Of a DNA stretch of 64,000 nt, positions 50,501 to 59,492 are shown piece after piece. The position numbers were made by a program, and so were the translations under genes. The stretch lies in contig JBDKVB010000016.1 of assembly GCA_039679385.1 (NCBI GenBank), forward strand, positions 44,306 to 108,305, read 5' to 3'. The notes beneath the pieces are model-generated. The model was given only the letters and a program-made list of their open reading frames with translations. It had not been told where the DNA came from and did no database searches. This DNA is from Armatimonadia bacterium. GTDB lineage: Bacteria > Armatimonadota > Zipacnadia > Zipacnadales > JABUFB01. Numbering within the stretch: position 1 is the stretch's first letter; each line of letters opens with the position of its first letter.

Positions 50501-50811
50501 TGGCCGCACGAAGGACCGCCTTCGAGGGCCTGGAAGCTGAGGGTTCCTGGTGGGCCTACTACCGGGTTGCACATCCGGTGGAGTTCAAGTACCGAGCCGG
50601 CCAGGAAGCGAACCGGAACACACCGCCGATCGCCGATCTGGTTGATGCTGCCGTGTGGTACCTGGTGCACCACGTGGCGGCCCTTCGGCGGGGCGAGTTC
50701 CCAGTGATCCCCGCCACCGAGTGCGACCACTGCGACTTCAAGAACATCTGCCGCTTCAAACGCCAGAGCGCAGCCCGCAAGCGCGAGGCCTGGGAGGCGC
50801 TGCACGCATGA
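47548..50811 (+). CDS. addB: AddB-like helicase/nuclease subunit
   Basis: The 1087-aa protein is the AddB-type partner of an AddAB recombination complex, which processes double-strand breaks. It has Walker A GPTGAGKT (near residue 12), UvrD-like but degenerate helicase segments, and a C-terminal RecB-type nuclease region with the DYK motif (LLDYKRGQG). A cysteine set compatible with an Fe-S cluster (CYGNC in the nuclease, then CDHCDFKNIC near the C-terminus) is present. Its stop overlaps the addA start (ATGA), so translation is coupled. GTG at 47548 or 47557 are both possible starts; the latter has GGTGAG four bases before it. Confidence 0.85.
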   Translation: MSCVSDILLLCGPTGAGKTRRLVEAYVTHADRYGDDSVALLLPTTLAVAAYSNRIARARSKGGLYDARIFTFPTLAETLLDANHRPVRRISDLQRRLLLTQLIDDLHGQGRLPYLEGVASFPGFLRAVGSILDELKRAAVDPSLFEQLTHERIPDHPVNADLIALYRAYQDHLIKRGLYDEPGAFWEARALLRDGKRRPLDRVSLLLLDGFSELTTTQMQVFEDLAAHVERCVVGLSTEAAQDSDLFAVPRRTLGRLLSLEGARVEWLEPEPDTSALQGIRSALFRFDGRRDLRSDASLRLLGAPGVVPEVRRLAREIKSLLLEGTPPSEIAVVLRDPDTYAVALRDVFSEYGLPCAITHGESLSARPVVQAVLDLLHVVADDYQAADVAKLVGNSYVSSSELLSDQAITPDDFEACVLAAHILGGGGTWARQFKVYQSRLAAERDRALQAEAEEDEENRPRSPSAIEAEVRRAEAAATLFDSLRRVLSPLERSQRLSSAVAALVQAVTTLGILEGVRNAQHDLHEIARDLSALELLFQGLREMAETAGEMGTDPVVKPADLLAHLRDYCSESRLSDGRSFDQAVSVLDAYEVRQLRFREVFLPGLIEGSFPRARRQEPFYHDDARRRLNAGSLVLEECLPQQSEESYLLYTALSCATRRVWLSYPTSDTQGQPLLRSHYVDEVLSRFEPGCAPQPELARLSEIVASPGELACTRELLEAAALDENLAPVAREVAADRWSHVQRAAAVERQRDSLHAPGVFEGVLPSLEAKATVRGLFGVDHKFSASAMACYGNCPLSFYFADVLQLSALEEPTEEAQALDLGLITHRVLRNFFRERQHGTDNFRPLTSDELEAETERLTSLVGAVFREWDTRGLVGHARLWEITRQEVEQDLQEVLLFEARHNEDPKGTPRAVWGTEIEYGEASPFTLGEGEDALLLHGRIDRIDVIPGTEPLQFVLLDYKRGQGESPAAIQHGVSFQLPLYYLAARRTAFEGLEAEGSWWAYYRVAHPVEFKYRAGQEANRNTPPIADLVDAAVWYLVHHVAALRRGEFPVIPATECDHCDFKNICRFKRQSAARKREAWEALHA

Positions 50812-53800
50812 CACCGAACCTGCGCCAACCTGCCGACCATGAGGCCCGCCTTCAGGCCACGGAGGGCATCGATCGCGACCTGTTCCTCGACGCCGGCGCC
50901 GGTGCCGGGAAAACCAGTCTGCTGGTCAACCACTACCTGCATATCCTTGAGGCCACGCCGAGCCTGAGCCCGCACGACATCATCGCCGCGACCTTCACCA
51001 AGAAAGCGGCGGGCGAGATGAAGGAGCGGCTCCGCGGGAAGTGCCGGGAGCTCGCAGCCCACGAGAACGGCGACCGTTGGCGTCGAGCCGCCCGGGAGCT
51101 GGAGACCGCTCCCATCGACACCATCCACGGCCTCTGCAGTCGCTTCCTCCACGACAGCGCAATCGCCGCCGGTCTCGACCCCGGCTTTGGCGTCATCGAG
51201 GGCCCTGAGCAAGCCCTGCTGCTGGAGAAGTGCGTGCGTCGTTGCCTGCTGTCGCGGCTGGATGCCAACGTGAGCACTGCCGCCGAGATCGTCGCCGACC
51301 GACGTCTCGACGGCGCCTGCACGACCGTGGTGTCGCTCATCGACCAACGAGCGCGCTACGGATGGCTGTGGCAGGAAGGCTCCGTCCACCTTGACGCCGA
51401 GGCCCTGTGGAAGTCCTGGTGCGACGCCCTGCCTCAGCAGCAGGGGGAGGCTCTCTCCGAGCTGGTCGCCTCGCCCGAGTGGGCCGACGCGACCTCTGAG
51501 CTGGAGAACTGTACCGGTGCCGACCCGAAGGACAAGCTCGAACAGATCCGCCTCGGCATCCTGGGGCGGGTGCGCCAGATCGAGGACGTGACCAAGACCA
51601 TCGCCGAGAGGTTCGAGCTGCTGCCCCATCTCGGCAAGGGGAGCACCAATGCCGGTCAGAAGGGGCTGTGGCCCAGCGAAGAGGCACTTGCTCGTGCGAA
51701 GGCCTGCATCAAGCAGTTCACCAACAGCGCCGAGGGCTTGGTCCGTCAACGTGTCGACGAGGTGCGTAAGCTCGAGCTTCTCCCAGAGCACGAGCGGCTG
51801 GCCGGCCTCACCGCAGCCCTGATGACGGAGACCGCGGCGGCTGCCCAGGCCTACGAGGAGGCCAAGCAGGACCTCGCGGTCCTCGACTTCACCGACCTCC
51901 AGATACGGGTTTCCGAGCTCTGGGACCGGCGGCCCGAGATCCTGGCTCAGTACCAGTCGCGAATCCGCCACGTGCTCCTTGACGAGTTCCAGGACACCGA
52001 CGATCTGCAGATGAAGATCCTGTGGCCGCTCGCCGACCGCGGCGCACACCGCTTCGTAGTTGGCGACGTGAAGCAGTCCATCTACCGCTTCCGCAACGCC
52101 GACGTCACCGTCTTCAACCGCACGCGCGACAGGATGACCGAGGCCGATCCGCGATCCCTGGAGAGGCTGACCGTGAACTTCCGCTCCAGGCCCGCCCTCA
52201 TCGCCTTCTTCAATGACCTGTTCTCCCACGACGCCGTGATGGGCTCCGAGCGCAAGGAGGAGTACGAGGCCTTCTATGAGCCGCTGACGAGTCACCGTGA
52301 GGTCCCGGAGGAGCAGGCCGTCGAGTTCCACTTCCTGGTCGGCGACAAGGACTCCGCTGACGGATCGGGGAGCCTGGCGGAGCGGATGCGAACCCTCGAA
52401 GCGGAGCGTCTGGCCCGTCGCCTGCGCGATGCGGTGGAGCAGGGCGAGTTGTTGGTGGCGACGCCGGGTGACGACGGCACGGAGGTCGCCCGGCCGGTGC
52501 GCTATGGTGATTGTGCTGTGCTGTTCCGCGCCACAACCGACCTGGGCATCTACGAGCAGGCCTTGCGAGATCAGCACGTTCCCTATCATGTCCTGTCCGG
52601 TCGTGGGTTCTTCCGACGCCAGGAGGTGCAGGACGTCCTCAACTGCCTGCGGGCGGTGGAGAACGGTCAGGACGAGGTCGCGCTGGTCGGTACCCTTCGC
52701 GGGCCCCTCTTCGCGCTCAGTGACGAGACCCTCTTCTGGCTCAGTCGCCTTCCGGGAGGCTGGTGGGAGCGTCTGCAGATGGCCGGCGCCGGTATCGCCA
52801 CCCACGGCTCGGAGGTGGACTGGCGGCCGCCCTTGTCCCACCTCAGCGAGGCCGAGGGGCGCAAGGTAGTCTTCGCGGCAGACAGTCTTCAGCGCCTTCG
52901 CACCCTCAAGAACCGCCTGCGACTGTCACAGCTTATCAGTGAAGTCCTCGAGACCACCGGTCTGTCGGCCACCCTTGCCGGCCTGTTCAATGGGCCCCAG
53001 ATGGTCTCGAACCTGCGCAAGCTCGCCGAGATTGCAGCCCAGTACGAGCGCTCCGGCGACTACAGCCTGCGCGACTTCGTGGCCTACCTCAACGAGATGG
53101 ACCTCCGTGAGGAGCGCGAAAGCGACGCTCCCGTCGCGGAGGAAGGCAGTGACGTCGTCAAGCTGCTCACGATCCACTCCGCCAAGGGCCTGGAGTGGCC
53201 GGTCGTGATCGTGCCGGACCTCGCCCGCAAGTCCACGCACAACCAACTCCCGGGCGCCATCACGCTCCGCCTACACCCCAAGCTCGGCCTCGTAGCGCGA
53301 GGGCACAGGGATGAGAAGGTTGAGTGGCCGCCACAGGCACAGCTCCTTCAGCGGCGCAATGAAGACGAGGACCTCGCGGAGTTGCGACGACTGTATTACG
53401 TGGCCTACACCCGGGCGCGGGATCACCTGATCCTGTCGGCCGGGATTGCCGACAAGTCCCGGGACAAGGCCAAGGACCCCGTCGCCTGGATCTGCGACGC
53501 CCTGGGCATCCGCCTCGACGAGCCCACAGACTCGGTCATCACCGGCCCGGGCTGGCAGGGCCGACTGCAGATCCTGCAGCCCCTCGGCGAGACCGAGGCA
53601 ACCTCGTCGCCGGAAGCCTCATCGCCGTCGCCGGAGGAACCAGCCAAGACCGCTGCACCGCCGGTTACTGATCTGCGGCCTGTCCTGGCGCGTTGTCGGC
53701 AGCTAGAGCCCGACCATGCCGCCAAGCACAGGTTCCATGCCACCGAGCTGACCACTTACAGCCTCTGTCCGCGGCGGTATGCCCTGCGCTATCTGTTGGG

Positions 53801-54476
53801 TGTCCCGGAAGAGGCGCCTTGTGCCCCTTCCTTTGCACCCGACGAGGCACTCTCTCCCATCGAACTAGGCGAGATCGTCCACCGGCTCCTGCGAATCGTG
53901 GGCAGCGGAGGCAAGGACCGCCTGGAGACTGTGCTTGCCGAGGGTCTTGCGCTGGATGCACCCCTGGCACGGAGGGCCCGACTGAGCATGGACCACCTGC
54001 GCGGTCTGGTGGAAAGATACCTGGAAAGCGACCTCTACGCAGACCTCGTAGCACCGGCCCAGCGTTTGCGCACGGAGATGACGCTTCTGTTCTCCGTGCC
54101 GGACCCACCCGTCTTGTTCGAGGGCAAGGTGGATGCGCTGGTCGAGGACGCCCAGGGCCACCTGCACTTGCTCGACTTCAAGACCGGCCGGCACAATCCG
54201 GAGGCGGAGAGTGAGCACCGGCTCCAGCTTGGCCTGTACTGCGCCGCCGTGCAGTCTGTGGGCACGGGGAACCTTGACTCGGCGACCATTGTATACTTAA
54301 GTGATGCGGGGCTTCAGCTTGCGAAGTGTGACCCCGTAGCGACCGCTCGGGAGGCCCTCGACCGGGGTCTCGAGGCCGTCCGGGGGATCCGTCGCGGGAG
54401 CTTCGGGAAGGTCAGCGACGACCGCTGCACGCTTTGCCGCCTTCGCTGGGCCTGTGAGGGTCGCGAGCTGGTCTGA
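50808..54476 (+). CDS. addA: AddA-like UvrD/REP helicase-nuclease
   Basis: The 1222-aa protein is the motor and nuclease subunit of AddAB. It shows Walker A GAGAGKTS (residues 30-37), the QxxA region at the start, DEFQDTDDLQ (motif II), GDVKQSIYRFRNADVTVF (motif III), LTIHSAKGLEWPVVIVPDL (motif V), and RRLYYVAYTRARDHLIL (motif VI). The C-terminal RecB nuclease follows (GEIVHRLL, LLDFKTGR), with cysteines in LCPRRYALRYL and CTLCRLRWAC. The start is ATG 50808, overlapping addB; a longer frame from 50655 lies inside addB. Domain order and length are normal. Confidence 0.93.
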   Translation: MTPNLRQPADHEARLQATEGIDRDLFLDAGAGAGKTSLLVNHYLHILEATPSLSPHDIIAATFTKKAAGEMKERLRGKCRELAAHENGDRWRRAARELETAPIDTIHGLCSRFLHDSAIAAGLDPGFGVIEGPEQALLLEKCVRRCLLSRLDANVSTAAEIVADRRLDGACTTVVSLIDQRARYGWLWQEGSVHLDAEALWKSWCDALPQQQGEALSELVASPEWADATSELENCTGADPKDKLEQIRLGILGRVRQIEDVTKTIAERFELLPHLGKGSTNAGQKGLWPSEEALARAKACIKQFTNSAEGLVRQRVDEVRKLELLPEHERLAGLTAALMTETAAAAQAYEEAKQDLAVLDFTDLQIRVSELWDRRPEILAQYQSRIRHVLLDEFQDTDDLQMKILWPLADRGAHRFVVGDVKQSIYRFRNADVTVFNRTRDRMTEADPRSLERLTVNFRSRPALIAFFNDLFSHDAVMGSERKEEYEAFYEPLTSHREVPEEQAVEFHFLVGDKDSADGSGSLAERMRTLEAERLARRLRDAVEQGELLVATPGDDGTEVARPVRYGDCAVLFRATTDLGIYEQALRDQHVPYHVLSGRGFFRRQEVQDVLNCLRAVENGQDEVALVGTLRGPLFALSDETLFWLSRLPGGWWERLQMAGAGIATHGSEVDWRPPLSHLSEAEGRKVVFAADSLQRLRTLKNRLRLSQLISEVLETTGLSATLAGLFNGPQMVSNLRKLAEIAAQYERSGDYSLRDFVAYLNEMDLREERESDAPVAEEGSDVVKLLTIHSAKGLEWPVVIVPDLARKSTHNQLPGAITLRLHPKLGLVARGHRDEKVEWPPQAQLLQRRNEDEDLAELRRLYYVAYTRARDHLILSAGIADKSRDKAKDPVAWICDALGIRLDEPTDSVITGPGWQGRLQILQPLGETEATSSPEASSPSPEEPAKTAAPPVTDLRPVLARCRQLEPDHAAKHRFHATELTTYSLCPRRYALRYLLGVPEEAPCAPSFAPDEALSPIELGEIVHRLLRIVGSGGKDRLETVLAEGLALDAPLARRARLSMDHLRGLVERYLESDLYADLVAPAQRLRTEMTLLFSVPDPPVLFEGKVDALVEDAQGHLHLLDFKTGRHNPEAESEHRLQLGLYCAAVQSVGTGNLDSATIVYLSDAGLQLAKCDPVATAREALDRGLEAVRGIRRGSFGKVSDDRCTLCRLRWACEGRELV

Positions 54477-54555
54477 GCCGGTCGCGAGTTCCGGCTCTGT
54501 TCAGGCAACCTGAGATGAACTCACCCCTGGGATACGCCCTGGAAGGGGACAAAGC

Positions 54556-55734
54556 ATGTACCGAGGGACCCACCACCGTCCAGCCCTACGCAGGTTGCGC
54601 TATCAATCGAGCACTCTCCTTGCGGCAGCGGCCTTCTGTATCCTGGGTCTGTCCCTGAGCGGCTGCAAGGATACGCCAACGACGGAGTCGTCCGTGGCCA
54701 AGGCTCAGGCGGCCGTCGCGAAGCAGCCGACACCGGCCAACTACCTGGCCCTGGGCAACGCCTATATCGACCAGAAGGCCTACAACGACGCCTACGTGGC
54801 CCTCAAGAAGGCGGCCGAGTTGGCGCCCAAGGACGCCGAGATCGCCTACAAGCTATCTGAGGCTAACCTGTACCTTGCCGACGCAGACAACGGCATCAAG
54901 ATGGCTCAGGCGGCCATCGCCATCAACCCTAAGCAGGCCAAGTACTACGACCTGCTCGCTCGTCATCTGCTGCTCAAGGGCAAGCCTGCCGAGGCAATCC
55001 CCGAGCTGCAGAAGGCCCTTGACCTGGACCCGCGCGACCCGTCGCCCCGACTGAACATGGTCAGCGCTCACCTGCTCAACGGTGACAAGAAGATGGCCCT
55101 CGACGCCGCTCGCGACGCGGTCGGTGTGGCCCCGGACAATGCGCCGGCTCACACGGTCTATGGTGAGCTTCTGGATCAGGCCGGGCGCCGCAAGGAGGCC
55201 GCGGACCAGTTGCGTACGGCGGTCCGCCTCGACGACAAAGACGCCCGACCTTTCCTCGTTCTCTCCACCCTCCTCATAGCCGATCCCAATAGCCTCGAGG
55301 AGGCCCGAACGGTCGCCAAGAAGGCCGCCGAACTCGACCCCGGGGACGGCACTGCCGCTACTGTCGCCGCACTTGCCCTGTACCGCATGGGCAAGCCGAC
55401 AGAGGGCCTGCGCGAGATGGACACCGCCGTGCGAGCCAATCCGCGCAACTTCCGCATCTGGCTCCTGATGGCTCGTCTGCTCCGGGAGCAGGGCCAGACG
55501 GATATGGCCAAGGTCGCCCTTCAGAATGCCTATCGCACCGCGCCGCGCGTACCACTCACTCCGGAACAGCGGCAGAAGGTTCGTGAGGAGGCGTCCAAGG
55601 CGGGCAAGACCAAGGACGGGCGTCCTGTGGCCATTGACGTCGGGAAGGTCCTCGGCGACATGCCGCAGGGCAACGCCGGCACAGGCGGCCCCTCCGAAGC
55701 CGCGAACTCGACCACAGCAGGGGGCACGCCGTGA
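54556..55734 (+). CDS. TPR-repeat lipoprotein
   Basis: The 392-aa protein has a lipoprotein signal peptide with lipobox LSGC (about residues 34-37). About eight tetratricopeptide repeats follow (for example KAAELAPKDAEIAYKLSEANLYLADAD, LQKALDLDPRDPSPRLNMVSAHLL, ELDPGDGTAATVAALALYRMG), then a Gly/Ser/Thr-rich tail. It would sit on a membrane as a protein-binding scaffold. The ATG is preceded by GGAAGGGGAC. The stop overlaps the next gene's start region, so the two are probably coupled. Confidence 0.82.
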   Translation: MYRGTHHRPALRRLRYQSSTLLAAAAFCILGLSLSGCKDTPTTESSVAKAQAAVAKQPTPANYLALGNAYIDQKAYNDAYVALKKAAELAPKDAEIAYKLSEANLYLADADNGIKMAQAAIAINPKQAKYYDLLARHLLLKGKPAEAIPELQKALDLDPRDPSPRLNMVSAHLLNGDKKMALDAARDAVGVAPDNAPAHTVYGELLDQAGRRKEAADQLRTAVRLDDKDARPFLVLSTLLIADPNSLEEARTVAKKAAELDPGDGTAATVAALALYRMGKPTEGLREMDTAVRANPRNFRIWLLMARLLREQGQTDMAKVALQNAYRTAPRVPLTPEQRQKVREEASKAGKTKDGRPVAIDVGKVLGDMPQGNAGTGGPSEAANSTTAGGTP

Positions 55735-56708
55735 TGACCTTGCGTTACCTGTCTCGCGCCGACGTTGAATCGCTGTCCCTGGGCATGGACCGGGTCATCG
55801 AAGCCGTTGAGACCGGCTTCCGCCTCAAAGGCCTCGGCCAGACCCAGATGCCACCCAAGATCGCCATCCGTCCACGCGGCGCAGGGACCTTCCTGCACGC
55901 CATGCCCGCCTATGTCGGGGGCGAGCTTGACACCGCTTGCGTCAAATGGGTAGGCGGCGCGGATGACAACTACAAGCTTGGTCTGCCGACCATCAGCGGC
56001 CTGCTCGTGGTCAACGACCCGCAGACCATGTTCCCACTGTGCGTGATGGACTGCGGCTGGGTGACCGCCATGCGCACCGGTGCGGCCAATGCAGTCGCCA
56101 TGAAGTACCTGGGGCCGACGGACCCCGCCGAGGTTTCGGTCCTCGGCTGCGGGGTCCAGGGGCGAGGCAACCTCCTCGCCATGGCAACCCAGTTCCCGTC
56201 GATCCAGCGCTGCCGGATCTGGGACCCCAACGACCAGGCTGCGGACGCCTACCTCCGCGAGATGTCGGAGCGAGTCGCTGTTCAGATCGACGTGGTCTCC
56301 TCGCCCGAGGAGGCCGTGCGTGGCGCCGACCTGATCGTCACGGCCGGTCCGAGTCCCAAGGAGCCGACTCCCCATCTGCACCTCGATTGGCTCAAGCCCG
56401 GTGCCATGGCCGCACCGGTGGACTACGATGGTGCCTGGTGCCCTGAGGTAATGCAGGGCGTCGACCGCCTGATCACCGACGACATGGGCCAGATGGACTA
56501 CTATCGCCAGCAGGGCTACTTCAAGACGACGCCGATGCCCTACGCCGACCTGGGTGAGATCGTGGCCGGCAAGAAGCCGGGACGCGAGCACGCCGAGGAG
56601 CGCACCATGTCCATCTGCATGGGCATCGCCGTCGATGACTGCGTCACGGCAGACCTTGTCTACCGTCTCGCCCTGGAGAAGGGCGTCGGCACGGACCTGC
56701 CTCTCTGA
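55734..56708 (+). CDS. Ornithine cyclodeaminase / mu-crystallin family protein
   Basis: The 324-aa protein is an NAD(P)-binding member of the OCD/mu-crystallin family. It shows the N-terminal LSRADVESLSLGM, HAMPAYVGG, GLVVVNDPQT-like strand (GLLVVNDPQTMFPLCVMDCGWVTAMRTGAANAVAMKYLG), and the Rossmann GCGVQGRGN. Known members act on amino or imino acids; a definite substrate cannot be read. The ATG at 55734 overlaps the TPR gene stop (GTGATG); GTG 55731 is an alternative. Confidence 0.8.
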   Translation: MTLRYLSRADVESLSLGMDRVIEAVETGFRLKGLGQTQMPPKIAIRPRGAGTFLHAMPAYVGGELDTACVKWVGGADDNYKLGLPTISGLLVVNDPQTMFPLCVMDCGWVTAMRTGAANAVAMKYLGPTDPAEVSVLGCGVQGRGNLLAMATQFPSIQRCRIWDPNDQAADAYLREMSERVAVQIDVVSSPEEAVRGADLIVTAGPSPKEPTPHLHLDWLKPGAMAAPVDYDGAWCPEVMQGVDRLITDDMGQMDYYRQQGYFKTTPMPYADLGEIVAGKKPGREHAEERTMSICMGIAVDDCVTADLVYRLALEKGVGTDLPL

Positions 56709-56741
56709 TCCCTGCGTGCTTCCCTCCGCAATCGTGTAACG

Positions 56742-56776
56742 AACGCCGGGTGGCTTGGTTTCCGTCACCTGGCGTT
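56742..56776 (+). terminator. Hairpin after the cyclodeaminase-like gene
   Basis: AACGCCGGGTG (56742-56752) pairs with CACCTGGCGTT (56766-56776), 11 pairs including one G-U, loop of 13, followed by ATCGTCTTCG. It is a plausible terminator before the histidine kinase gene. Confidence 0.5.
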
Positions 56777-56869
56777 ATCGTCTTCGTCCAGAGGTCAACC
56801 ACCCTCTCATGACGAAGGTATACAGGCCGAGGAATCAGGCCTCTTCTGACTTGCCTGCAGGAGGACGAC

Positions 56870-58225
56870 ATGGCCAGCGCTGCGGAGGACGCCCTGCGCG
56901 AACTGCAGTTGCAGATCACCTTGCGAGACCGACAGATCGCGGCCATGAGCCGTATGGCCGCCGAACTGAGCGCAGTCACCAAGCTCGCTCAGACCGTCGA
57001 GGAGGCTCTCCAGACGAGCCTCGAAGTGGTGGACGCCAGGGCCGGCTCCATCCTCCTCCACGACGCCACGAAGGACAAGCTGGTCTTCCGCCACGTGGTG
57101 GGCGAGAAGGCGGCGGAGCTCATTGACGTCGAGATCGACGTCGGCCAGGGCATCGCGGGAGCGGTGTTCCAGTCCGGTGAGACACGTGTGAGCGAGGACA
57201 TGAGCAAGGAGCGCGAGCACCTGCGCGACTTCACCGAGCGCATCAACTTCCAGACCGTCAACATGGTCACGGTGCCCCTCAAGAGCTTCGGCGGCCACTG
57301 CATCGGCGTCCTCCAAGTACTCAACAAGTCCGATGGTCACTTCGACGGCCACGACGTGGCGACCCTCGAGATCCTCGGAGCACAGATCGCCTCCGCCATC
57401 GAAGCAGCGCGACTCCAGGAGGAAGCACGTCTCGCCCAGGTAGTGCAGTTCATCGGCGACATCAGCCACGACGTCAAGAACATGATCACCCCTGTCCAGA
57501 CCAGTGCCGAGACGCTCCAGCTGATCGGCGAGGATACCTTCTCCGCCTTCGACGACGCCCTCGGCAAGGCGTCCTGTGACGAAGCCGCCCACAACGCGCT
57601 TGAGGGCAGCGTGCAGGAGCTTCGCGACCTGCTGCCCGAGATGCTCGACCTGGTCCTCGACGGAGCCGACGCCGTGCAGCAGCGGATGGCCGAGATCTCC
57701 GCTGCCGTCAAGGGCATCATCTCCCAGCCTTCCTTCGAGAAGGCCGAGATTGCCGAGGTCGCCCAGCGTGCCGTCGGATTCCTTGCCCACCAGGCCGAGA
57801 AGGCCGAAGTGCGTCTTGCAGTCGAAAGCGTCGGGCAGATCGCGCCCTTCGCCATCGACAAGAAGCAGATCTACAACGCGATCTATAACCTCGTCTTCAA
57901 CGCGCTCGGCGCCTGTGCCCCGGGAGCCTCCATCACGCTTCGCATCTCGGCACAGCCCGAGGGCAGCTTCCCGGAGGGCGGCTACTGCCAGGTTGACTGC
58001 GTCGACACGGGCTCCGGGATGCCTGAAAACGTGCGCAAGAAGCTCTTCACCGACGATGCCATCAGCACCAAGCCCATGGGCACCGGACTCGGAACGCGCA
58101 TCGTCAAGAACGTGGTGGATGCCCATCAGGGCACCATCTGGGTCGAGAGCGAGGAAGGCAAGGGCACAACGATCAGCTTCCGCATCCCGCTTGACCTGAA
58201 GGAGACGAAGCCTGCGGAGAGTTAG
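56870..58225 (+). CDS. Cytoplasmic GAF-domain sensor histidine kinase (orphan)
   Basis: The 451-aa protein has a short coiled coil (residues 1-45) and a GAF domain (about 45-185, ending IGVLQVLNKSDGHFDGHDVATLEILGAQIASAIEAARL). Next are a phospho-acceptor helix with the H-box GDISHDVKNMITP and an HATPase domain with N-box NLVFNAL, G1 DTGSGMP, and GTGLGTRIVKNVV. No transmembrane segment or signal peptide is seen, so it would sense something in the cytoplasm. No response regulator lies next to it. It starts behind GGAGGACGAC. Confidence 0.88.
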   Translation: MASAAEDALRELQLQITLRDRQIAAMSRMAAELSAVTKLAQTVEEALQTSLEVVDARAGSILLHDATKDKLVFRHVVGEKAAELIDVEIDVGQGIAGAVFQSGETRVSEDMSKEREHLRDFTERINFQTVNMVTVPLKSFGGHCIGVLQVLNKSDGHFDGHDVATLEILGAQIASAIEAARLQEEARLAQVVQFIGDISHDVKNMITPVQTSAETLQLIGEDTFSAFDDALGKASCDEAAHNALEGSVQELRDLLPEMLDLVLDGADAVQQRMAEISAAVKGIISQPSFEKAEIAEVAQRAVGFLAHQAEKAEVRLAVESVGQIAPFAIDKKQIYNAIYNLVFNALGACAPGASITLRISAQPEGSFPEGGYCQVDCVDTGSGMPENVRKKLFTDDAISTKPMGTGLGTRIVKNVVDAHQGTIWVESEEGKGTTISFRIPLDLKETKPAES

Positions 58226-58281
58226 GCTGCTCCCGGGCCATCCACAGAGACAACTCACCATCGACCACTCAGGAGACCACT

Positions 58282-59448
58282 GTGACAGCTTTCGAATACT
58301 TCAACCCCGTTCGCATCCTCTTCGCGGAGGGTGCTCTGGACCGCCTCGGCGAGTGCATGAAGCCCACTGACCATCACGCGCTATTGGTGACCGGCACCAG
58401 CGCCGCTCGCAAGTTCGGCTACCTGGATCGCGCTCTGGCGCAGTTGTCCCAGCGGGGCGTCCAGGCGACCGTCTACGACGCCGTTCCGCCCAACCCGACG
58501 GACACAGTGGTGGACGAGGGCGCACAACTCGCCCGCGAGGCCGGCTGCGATGTGGTGGTTGGTCTCGGCGGCGGAAGCGCCATGGACTCGGCGAAGGCCA
58601 TCGCTGTCGCTGCGCCGCATGACCTTCCGGTCCGCGCCTTCCTTACCCCCGACGAGAAGGGCAAGGTCCGCGTGCCGACCGACCGGACGCTGCCCATCGT
58701 CTGCATCACCACCACCGCCGGAACGTCCTCTGAGCTCACACCCTTTGCCGTGGTGACCCTCAACGACACCCGCGACAAGACGGCCATCCGCGACGATCGC
58801 GTCTACCCGCGCGCCGGCATCTGCGATCCCGAGCTCACCTACAACGCTCCGCCGAGGACCACGGCAGCGACCGGCGTCGACGTGTTGTGCCATGCCGCAG
58901 AGGCCTACCTTTCGCTCAACGCCCAGCCTGTGACCGATCTGGCCTGCCAGGAGGCCATCCGTCTGGTCGGCGAGTTCCTGCCGCGTGCGGTCGACAACGG
59001 GATGGACAAAGAAGCGCGCCACAACATGTCACTGGCTAACTACTTCGCTGGAATGGGTCTGTCCAACTGCGGCGTCAGCATGCTGCACGCTCTGGAGCAT
59101 CCCGTCAGCGGACACTACCCGCAGGTTGCCCATGGTGAGGGCCTCGCCGCCATGCTGGTTGCCTACATGAAGGCCAGTTGCGAGTTCATGCCCGAAAGGG
59201 CTGCCCGCGTGTCGCAGCTCCTGGGTGGCCCGGCAGAGGCCTGCGAGGCACCTGCCACCTGCGCCAGACTCCTTGAGCGTGTCGGCATGGACCACTCGCT
59301 GGCTCACTTGGGCGTCACCGAGGAGATGCTCGAGACCCTGGCCAGGGACGCTGCCCGGTACATGGCCGGAGCCCTTAGTCACGCTCCGGGGACCCCGGCG
59401 CACGAAGAGTTGATGCAGGTTCTCAGGGTCAGCCTCCAGTCCGCCTGA
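58282..59448 (+). CDS. Iron-containing alcohol dehydrogenase
   Basis: The 388-aa protein is a group III (iron-type) alcohol dehydrogenase. It shows the nucleotide-binding GLGGGSAMDSAKAIA, TTAGTSSELTPFAVVT, DPELTYNAPPRTTAATGVDVLCHAAEAYLS, and the metal-binding pattern SMLHALEHPVSGHYPQVAHGEGLAAML with several His. Such enzymes interconvert alcohols or diols and aldehydes; substrate is unclear. The GTG start is preceded by AGGAG at six bases. Confidence 0.88.
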   Translation: MTAFEYFNPVRILFAEGALDRLGECMKPTDHHALLVTGTSAARKFGYLDRALAQLSQRGVQATVYDAVPPNPTDTVVDEGAQLAREAGCDVVVGLGGGSAMDSAKAIAVAAPHDLPVRAFLTPDEKGKVRVPTDRTLPIVCITTTAGTSSELTPFAVVTLNDTRDKTAIRDDRVYPRAGICDPELTYNAPPRTTAATGVDVLCHAAEAYLSLNAQPVTDLACQEAIRLVGEFLPRAVDNGMDKEARHNMSLANYFAGMGLSNCGVSMLHALEHPVSGHYPQVAHGEGLAAMLVAYMKASCEFMPERAARVSQLLGGPAEACEAPATCARLLERVGMDHSLAHLGVTEEMLETLARDAARYMAGALSHAPGTPAHEELMQVLRVSLQSA

Positions 59449-59492
59449 CAAGCAGAGCCTTCAGCCTGCCACGCCAGGGGTGATGCCGCCCA

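Noticed and set aside
50655..50807. N-terminal extension of AddA to an ATG at 50655
   Set aside because: It lies wholly inside the addB reading frame and adds low-complexity sequence; the ATG at 50808 overlaps the addB stop as coupled genes do.
47782..54289. Long antisense open frames opposite addB and addA (up to 760 codons)
   Set aside because: They are mirror frames caused by high GC and C-ending codons. The plus-strand proteins carry all conserved motifs.
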